Source: Paenibacillus luteus
GTDB lineage: Bacteria; Bacillota; Bacilli; Paenibacillales; Paenibacillaceae
Direction: 5' to 3'
Length of the DNA stretch: 64,000 nucleotides
Assembly: GCF_006542765.1 (NCBI RefSeq)
Contig: NZ_SKCD01000055.1
Span: 62,001 to 126,000 of the forward strand
Part shown: one piece after another, positions 53,821 through 61,800 of the stretch
How the letters are laid out: each line of letters starts with the position of its first letter
Numbering within the stretch: the stretch's first letter is position 1
Notes under the pieces: model-generated
The model's database searches: none
What the model was told of the DNA's origin: nothing
Seen by the model: only the letters and a program-made list of their open reading frames with translations
Program-made: the position numbers and the translations under genes

Positions 53821-53862
53821 GCATGGACGTCCATGGCGTTACAAGCAGAGTCTGCCTATAAT
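53821..53862 (+). promoter_or_regulatory. Promoter region of the siderophore lipoprotein gene
   Basis: CATGGACGTCCATG (53822-53835), a perfect palindrome, begins just after the AraC gene stop, and TATAAT (53857-53862) lies seven bases upstream of the Fur box. No good -35 box, which would fit an activator-dependent promoter; the palindrome may be the AraC-protein site. Confidence 0.5.
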
Positions 53863-53868
53863 AAACAA

Positions 53869-53883
53869 TGATAATGATTATCA
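53869..53883. promoter_or_regulatory. Perfect Fur box
   Basis: TGATAATGATTATCA is an exact 7-1-7 Fur palindrome, directly after the -10 box, so iron-loaded Fur would block RNA polymerase. Confidence 0.92.
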
Positions 53884-53909
53884 AAATCACATTGGAAGGC
53901 GTGTGGCAA

Positions 53910-54953
53910 GTGTTGTCGAACAATTATTTTTTCTCACCGTTTATTAGACGGGGGACCGTCGTTCTCTCGGTTATGCTGCTTGTAGGTTTATTAGCTGGTT
54001 GTGGGGCAAACGGGATTTCTGGAGGCACTACAAATGGTTCCATTTCAGAACAGACGGATTCGTCGAGCAATTCAACTAGTCATGCTTCTCCAACCACATC
54101 CGAAGCGGAAACACGGATCATTACTACGGTTAAGGGAGACGTGGAGGTGCCGGCACATCCGAAGAAAGTAGCGGGCATGCTTTATGTTTTCGCGGATCAC
54201 CTGCTTGCGCTCGGCATTGAGCCTCATGCTATGGTTACTTACAATGACCTTGGATTTCCTGAATATTTAGCAGATCAGATGAAGGATACGCTGGTCATCG
54301 GCTCTGGAGAAGCTCCGAATTTTGAAGCATTGCTTCAAGCGGAACCCGATCTTATTCTGGCGTCCAAGACATTGAACGAAGCCAATTACGACGAGTTGTC
54401 CAAAATTGCGCCTACGATTCTTTTTGACAATGAGAATGAAGGGAATTGGGAACGATTCCGCGAAACAGCAGCTGTCTTCGGTATGGAAGCCGAAGCGGAC
54501 CGCATTCAGGCAGAGTACAACACGAAGGTTACCGATGTTCATGGTCGGCTAGCTGCCGAAGCGCCGGATGAAACAGTGGCATTTATGCGGGTACAGGATA
54601 AACAATTGCAGTTGATTCAGCCTAGTGATAATTTCACCTTGTTTGGAGCGTTAGGTTTAACGCCGGCATCCGTGGAGGGTATCGATTTTAAGGATTCATG
54701 GAACGTTCCTATTTCAGCGGAGGTACTGCCGGAGCTGAATCCGGACCGTATGTTTGTTATTCTTCGCCCTGGTGATGCTAACAAGCTGGCGCTGGACAAT
54801 ATTATGGATACTTCGATTTGGTCCTATTTGAACGCTGTGAAAAATGACAAAGTCTACATCGGGGATGCGAATCTTTGGTTTGCGGGTTTTGGACCTATCG
54901 GCCTTAGCAAGGTTATCGACGAGGTTGCTGCTGCATTCTCGCTCCAGCCCTAA
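53910..54953 (+). CDS. Iron-siderophore substrate-binding lipoprotein
   Basis: 347 residues from GTG 53910 (GGAAGGCG eight to nine bases upstream; TTG 53913 also possible). ATG codons at 53868-53876 lie inside the Fur box and cannot be the start. A hydrophobic stretch ending LLAGCGANG gives the lipobox, then a Ser/Thr-rich linker and a FeuA/FecB binding fold (HPKKVAGMLYVFADHLLALGIEP, LLQAEPDLILASKTL). It captures a ferric siderophore at the outer face of the membrane. No permease or ATPase gene nearby. A nitroreductase gene begins 13 bases on. Confidence 0.92.
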   Translation: MLSNNYFFSPFIRRGTVVLSVMLLVGLLAGCGANGISGGTTNGSISEQTDSSSNSTSHASPTTSEAETRIITTVKGDVEVPAHPKKVAGMLYVFADHLLALGIEPHAMVTYNDLGFPEYLADQMKDTLVIGSGEAPNFEALLQAEPDLILASKTLNEANYDELSKIAPTILFDNENEGNWERFRETAAVFGMEAEADRIQAEYNTKVTDVHGRLAAEAPDETVAFMRVQDKQLQLIQPSDNFTLFGALGLTPASVEGIDFKDSWNVPISAEVLPELNPDRMFVILRPGDANKLALDNIMDTSIWSYLNAVKNDKVYIGDANLWFAGFGPIGLSKVIDEVAAAFSLQP

Positions 54954-54966
54954 AGGTTAATCGGCT

Positions 54967-55536
54967 ATGAATAGATTGAACAATATCATAGAGACGATAC
55001 GGGAGAGAAGAACCATTCAGGAGTTTAATGGCGCTCCAGTATCGAAGGAATTGCTCCTTACGCTGCTCGAGAATGCAGTGTGGGCACCATTCCATTCGAA
55101 GAAAGAGCCCTGGAGATTCATCCTGTTTGTGGGTGATGGGAGACGGGCGTTCGCAGAGGCGGTAATGAGTACCAAGCCGCCGGAATTTGTGGCGAAGCAC
55201 GGTTCGCAAATGCTTGAGGCTTACTGTAGCCAAACACCCGCGCATCTTATTGTCGTTATGAAGGCCAACTTGCCAGAGAAGGCATGGGAGGAAGCTTTCG
55301 CAGCAACCGCTGCGCTAATTCAGAACATTCAACTGTTGGCGTGGGAGCAAGGCATTGGAGTCGTATGGAAAACAAGTCCTTATAATGAAAACCCTGAATT
55401 CTTGGCAGCAGTCGGCGTAACGTCTGAGGAGAAGGTTGTCGGCACGCTGCATCTGGGGTATTTTGATCCGGAAGTAAAGCTTGATCCAAAACCTCGTACA
55501 CCAGCGCGGGAGCTGTTGACGCTAATTGGCGATTGA
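54967..55536 (+). CDS. Nitroreductase-family FMN oxidoreductase
   Basis: 189 residues; ATG 54967, 13 bases after the lipoprotein stop, so in the same operon. RERRTIQEFNGAPVSKELL (RRTxxxF...V) and APFHSKKEPWRFILFVGDG are the phosphate and FMN-binding motifs, and GIGVVWKTSPY the second FMN part. Members reduce nitro groups, quinones or flavins with NAD(P)H. Its place in a Fur-controlled siderophore operon suggests reductive release of iron, but that is inference. A hairpin ends the operon. Confidence 0.85.
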   Translation: MNRLNNIIETIRERRTIQEFNGAPVSKELLLTLLENAVWAPFHSKKEPWRFILFVGDGRRAFAEAVMSTKPPEFVAKHGSQMLEAYCSQTPAHLIVVMKANLPEKAWEEAFAATAALIQNIQLLAWEQGIGVVWKTSPYNENPEFLAAVGVTSEEKVVGTLHLGYFDPEVKLDPKPRTPARELLTLIGD

Positions 55537-55543
55537 AAATATT

Positions 55544-55575
55544 GTGCGCACCCATAAGGGTGCGCACTTATTTGT
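55544..55575 (+). terminator. Hairpin ending the siderophore operon
   Basis: GTGCGCACCC (55544-55553) pairs with GGGTGCGCAC (55558-55567), loop ATAA; the tail is TTATTTGTG, so weak. A second, better terminator follows at 55628-55656. Confidence 0.7.
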
Positions 55576-55627
55576 GTTTGACAGACTATAAAGGGCGAAC
55601 GATAAATATTTTTGACAGGTCATGAAG

Positions 55628-55656
55628 ACCGCGAAGCCTTGTGGCTGCGCGGTTTT
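55628..55656 (+). terminator. Rho-independent terminator
   Basis: ACCGCGaAGCC (55628-55638) pairs with GGCTgCGCGGT (55643-55653), loop TTGT, followed by TTTTT. Confidence 0.8.
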
Positions 55657-55800
55657 TGTCGTTTTTCGTGGAAATCTTTTATTATTCTTTTATCGTAGGT
55701 CATTAGACTTAAGCCTAAGGGTCACTAACGCTGCCGAATTCGGGCTCTATCAAATAAAGAGTTATCTCTTAAACCGATTGGCAAAATGAAAGGGGAAATT

Positions 55801-58800
55801 ATGGTGAGGAAAAAAGAAGTCAGGAAATTCCGGGGCTTGCTGCTGAGGTGGATCATGATTGCAAGCTTGGTTGTTGGCCTTATCGCTCCCGGACTGGGTA
55901 ACGCGAGTGAACAAGCCTTCGCAGCATCCATGGTTCCGGCTCCGATTACAGGCTCGTTCTCGGATTTATCGGGGCATTGGGCCGAGAAGACGGTGAGGGA
56001 ATGGGCGGGACAGGGCTTAATTGAAGGGTTTGAGGATGGCACCTTTAAGCCGAATCAGGCTCTAAGCCGGATTGAATATGTAACGCTGGTCAACCGCTTG
56101 TTTGTTTTTAAGGGTGCGGGAGATAGCCAGTTTACGGATGTAGCACCGACAGCATGGTACGCTGCACAAGTTCAAGCAGCGTCGGGTGCCGGATATATTC
56201 AAGGCTATGCTGATGGCACATTTCGTCCTAACCAAAAACTGAGCCGAGTGGAAGCAGCCGTTGTCCTGTCGCGGCTTGTGCCGGTAATTGGCAAGGAGGG
56301 GGAAGAAAGGCTTAGCGGGTTCAAGGATCAGGCGAGCGTTCCGAGCTACGGACGCAATCCATTGGAAGCGATCATTGAAGCGGGTTATATGAGTGGTCTT
56401 ACGGATGGCACGATTCGTCCACTTCAGCCGATGACACGTGCGGAGGCCGTCAGCATGCTGGATCGGGTGCTAAAGCAATCGACAAGATCAGAGGATGGCT
56501 TGATTGCCCGTGCTAAGATTCTTGAAACTGGCGGCACATGGGGTCCGTCACAAGGGAATTTAGAGATTGCCGGTGACGTCATTATTCAAGCTCCGGGTAC
56601 AACACTTCGCAATGTGACCATTAAGGGGAGTCTCACCATTGGGAAGGACGTTGGTGAAGGTGACGTTTTTCTAAAGGGAGTGAAGGTGCTTGGAACCACG
56701 TTAATTAACGGTGGCGGTGAGCATAGCATTCATATTGATGATTCCCAGCTTGGGAGCGTCGTAGTCGAAAAAATTGATGGGCAGGTTAGGGTCGTTGTCG
56801 GAGGCACGACAGTGATCAGTCAAATGGACGTTCAGACCGCTGCAATTATTGAATCTTCTATAACCGAAGACAGTGGAATCAAAGGAATTAGCATCTCCGC
56901 ATCCGGCGATGTCATTTTGTCAGGGAAGTTTAGTCAAGTCGAAGTGAAAAGCGACGTTCAGCTTACGGTTGCTTCAGGATCAATAGCGAAATTGACGGTA
57001 GTTGGACAAGTCAATGGCTCGACCATCACTCTCGCGGAAGGCGTCAGCATTACCAACATGGAACTGCATGGGGCTGCGAGCGTGAAGGGCAAAGGAACGA
57101 TTGAGAATGCTCTCGTTGATTCGCCAGGAGTTACCTTTGAGAAGGAACCCATACATAAAGAAGTAACGGATAAGGGTGGCTTGTCTGGAGGAGCTGCCGG
57201 AGGAACTGGCTCACCTGGTGGACCAACGGGTCCAACTGATCCAACAAGTCCAACCGACCCGGTGGATATAGCGGTCACCGCGACTGCCGGACAAGCAGGT
57301 GTGATGGGATTCAGGCTCGCGTTCAGCACGCCAGTACCGGGGCTTGCCGTCACTAATCTAACATTAAAAAATTCAACAAACAGCAGCATAGCGGTTACTT
57401 CTGTCGCTACGCTGAGCGGAGGCAGCTCTTACTTTATTTCAGCCGCTCTTACGGAGGGTGAGTCTTATACGCTGACGATTACCAAAACCGGTTTCCGGTT
57501 TGGTGATGATATTGGGTTTCAATTCCCGCTTACTGAGCAGCCTACGGTATCCGTTACTGCATCGGTATATGGAACTAGCGCCGCAGGGTTCTCATTATCG
57601 TTAAGTCCAGCGGTTGCTCATTTGGCTAACGCTGCATTTACGCTAAAACATGGGAACGAAAGCGTTGCTATCCTAGCGATAACAGAGGGTGCGGAAGGCA
57701 GTTCTTATGCTTTTGAAGCGGCACTTACCGAGGGTGAAACCTATTCGTTATCGGTTGTCCAAAGCGGATACGATTTTGGCGGCGCAGTGCCGGTGTTCAT
57801 TCCAATAACCGATCCTGAGGTCATCCCTGTGAACGCCTCCGTATCTGTGGTTAGTGCAGCAGGCTTTATGATTACGCTGGATACTCCGGTCACAGACTTA
57901 ACGGAAACTAATCTAACGTTGGTAGACGCTGTAGGTGCTGTAATTGGATTGACAGATGTTATTGCAGAAAATGGCGGAACGACCTATGCCGTTAAAGCGG
58001 ATTTGCTTGAAGGAGAGACGTACACGCTAACGATTCGGAGAACTGGATATAGCTTTGGCGCAGCCCTTGCGGTTACCGTTGCACCACGTGGCAATATTTC
58101 GGTTCATGCTGCCGTTAGCAGAATCTCGACCGCGGGCTTTATGCTGGAGCTGGATCGGGCAGTTCCAGGAATTGATGCTCTAAGCTTTGTATTGAAGGAT
58201 GACGCCGGATCGGACGTAGGCATTAACATGCTGAGCGCGGTTTCCGTGGGCAAAGAGTTTGAAGTCTATTCCTCTCTGACCAAAGGGGAATCTTACTCCT
58301 TATCACTCGATGTAGAAGGTTACGAGTTTAACGGCGAAGTTGTCTTAAAAGTTGAACCGTCCTCCATTCTGTCGAACGTAGACTGGGTCAACCGCCAAGC
58401 CTTTCAGTTGAATTTTCCAAACGATGTGGTTGATTTGGCTCATGCGTTAATCACGATTGAGGATGAAGAAGGGAAGCCGCTTGCTGTCTCTTCGGTTCAG
58501 ACGAATGCGGATGGGCGCTCTGCCACCATTTCGGCTAAGTTCACGGAGACGGGAAGCTATCGTTACCGGATTGATGTTGACGATGACCGATATACGGTTG
58601 GCACGCTCGTCATTCCAGAGAAAATAACGGTAGAAAAACAAACCGTATATGAGCAATCTAATAAAGGTATTATCGTGCACTTCAGTGTACCTGTTCCGGG
58701 ATTAACCACAGACGCGTTTTATCTGGCGAATACAAGCGGCGTTCCTATTGTTATAGATAATGTCTCCACATCGGATAATGGCAGCAGTTATTTCGTTGAA

Positions 58801-61800
58801 TCAGCAGCCATGCAGTATCAGCCTGTAACCCTTAAAGTGAGCAGCGAGGGGTATGATTTCGGAGATACTGCAAGTATTGTTCGGACAACGATTAACCCTT
58901 GGTATTCGGGCGTCGGCCCGAACAATGTTATGGTGGGGCTTAACCCGAATCTAACCGATATGACTGCGAATCATTTTAAAGTTGTAGATGCATCGGGCAA
59001 TGCGGTAGCCATTACAAATGTCTTATGGGACCCTCAGCAAAGATTTTATATTGTTTCCTATAATGGCTTAAGGGGAAAACCTTATTTTATTAGCGTGAAA
59101 CGTGAGGGCTACGACTTTGGGGTTCGTAAGTCGGTGACTCTAGCAGAGAAAAATACCATTACGGACATATCCTATGCCGGATTCACTTTTGTTCTTAATC
59201 CTCCCGCTATCATAGATCCAACCCATGGCTTTGTTCTCAAGAGGGCAGATGGAAGCAACGTGACACTGCGATCTGTCTTGACAAGTGATGGGGGTTGGAG
59301 CTATCGAATAGATGCTAATCTGGCTCCTGGTGATTATGTAATGAAGGTCAGCGCGACCATGGACCAGACGATTTATAACATTCACGTTCCTGTCGTCACC
59401 ACAATCTCGGCAGACCAGGTCGTTGATAAGGGACTTCGAGTCAAGCTCAGCTACGCCATTGCCGGCTTATTGCCAGGACAATTTCTTCTGACCCGCAAGA
59501 GTACGGGGGAGCAGGTGACGGTGCAAGACGCTGTGACAACCGATGGCGGTCTTACCTACCGATTAAAGGCCGACTTGCCTGGCGGCAGCTATAACCTGAG
59601 TCTTTCTGGCCATCTTCCTGCACAAGGCATTGAGTTTGAAGCGGGAGAGACGATCGACGCAGGGCAAACGACCATCAGCAATACAGCCATGAGCGGCTTT
59701 GATCTGGTATTTGAACAAGCGGTTCCGGGCTTACTGCCGGCTCATATTCAATTGACTGATAATCAGGGCAATCCGGTTACTGGATTGGCGCTGACAACTA
59801 CCAATGGCGGTTTGTCCTATCATGTCAGCGTGAATCTGATCAGTGGTCGTGACTATACGATTGCCTTCCTTAAGGATTACGCAAAGTTTAGCGGACCAGT
59901 AACGTTTTACGTCAATCAATTCGTCACTGGAATCATTACGGACGTTTCGAAAGACGGAGCCATATCCGTCACTTTCTCCACGCCACTCAGACAAATGGAG
60001 TACGGACAGGGCCTTGCGGTGAAGGATGAGCAAGGAAATCGCTATCATCCAGGTACGCTTGCGATGTCTGCCGATGGGAAAAGCTTTGAGATGTCTTTCG
60101 GCGGTACTTTTGCTTTGACGCGTGGACAAACCTACGTTTTCGATATTGAATTAGAAGGTTATTCGTTTAGCCATCTAGCCTTCAAGGTACCTTCCGCGGC
60201 AACTGTTACTAGATCTTCGGTTGCGGGTGTTACCGTACATTTTGATACTCCTGTTCCCGGACTTGGGAAGCAAAATTTCGTCATTCGGGGGGCTCAAGGG
60301 GAGATTATAACCGTAGCTTCTGCCGTAACAACCGATTCCGGAAGCAGCTATGTATTGGGAGCAGCGCTGACTGCTAGCAAAGCCTATACTGTTCTAGTCA
60401 AACCTGATTTAACTTATCAACGTTTCGAGCCGGTATCGTTTGTCTTAACTAAGTTGATTACCGCTTCCGTATCCGAGATGAAGAAGGATAGCTTCAAACT
60501 CAGCTTTAGCGAAAAAGTTACTGATTTGAAGCCTGCCGAAATTATTCTTCGGGGCCCAGACGGACAACAGATTCCATTCACGGAATACTCCTTATCCACA
60601 AAAGATCAGGGCTTGACCTATACGGTAGTAGTATCTTCCATATTTAGTGCAAAGTACTTATTGGAATTGAAACGCAATGAATTTATGCTGGCGGCACCCG
60701 TAAAGGTGGATACCCCTGCAGTAGGCTCAGTTCGATTGATAGGCACGACGGCAGCGAAAATGGTTGTTGATGTCTATCCGATTATTACGGATATGACGGG
60801 CGACAATTTTAAGCTGACAGACAGTAAAGGCCAGCCAGTCGGATTTACGCTTCAATACGAAGGAGGAGCAAGTTATTCCCTTAATGGGAATTTTAATGTG
60901 TCCGAGACATACAGCCTTGTTGTTTCCTATCCGGGGTATGACTTTGGCTATCCGCTATCGGTTGGATTAAAGGTTCGCGTTGACGCGGTACTTATTCGCC
61001 AGTCACAGCAGGGCTTCACCGTTTATTTCTTCCCGTCGGTTCCGGATCTTCAGCTCGCAGACGTGAAGGTTAAAGACAATAACGGCAATACACTTGCGAT
61101 ACAATCCATTCAGACGAACGATGAGGGAGCAAGCTATACCGTTACAGTTCCTTTAAAAGGAGGAATGACTTATACGGCCAGTGTCGACAAAGAGGGTTAC
61201 CAATTCTCGACGCTCGACAAGATTACATTGAACTCGCGGTCTATCGCTTCTGTGCAAGCCAGTGTTTCGCAAGTCACCTTACACTTTGCGGAACAAACGA
61301 TGCTATCGACTTCGGATATTCATCTATTCGACGAGAACGGGGCAAAGATTGCCATTCGCACGAATGTATCACACGACGGCGGTTATTCGTACGAGCTTGG
61401 CGCCACACTTGTCCCTGATAAGGTGTATTCTGTGCTCATTTCCAAAATGGGCTACGATTATGGTGATCCGTTATCCTTCTCTATTCGCTCCATTGGGATA
61501 AGTTTTGGCGGGATGATAAGCGGGAACAATCAAGCTTTTATTCTGAATTTGAATCAGGCCGTACCTCACTTGCGATTAAGTGATTTCCAGCTTAAACGCG
61601 CGGACGGAGGAAAAAAAGCAATTACTACTGCAACAACGAGCGATGGGGGAAATAGTTACCTTATTGAAGCTGAGTTTTGGGGGGCTGAGCAGTACACGAT
61701 CGTTCCGACCAAAGCGGGCTATGATTTTGGCAAACCGATCGTCGTTGATGTCCCAATCATCGCAAATGCTGCAGTTCTGAGTTCAGGCGCTTCGGAAATT

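Noticed and set aside
56958-57389. 143-codon minus-strand frame inside the giant SLH gene
   Set aside because: Shadow of the plus-strand coding frame over a Gly/Pro/Thr linker; composition reflects that linker.
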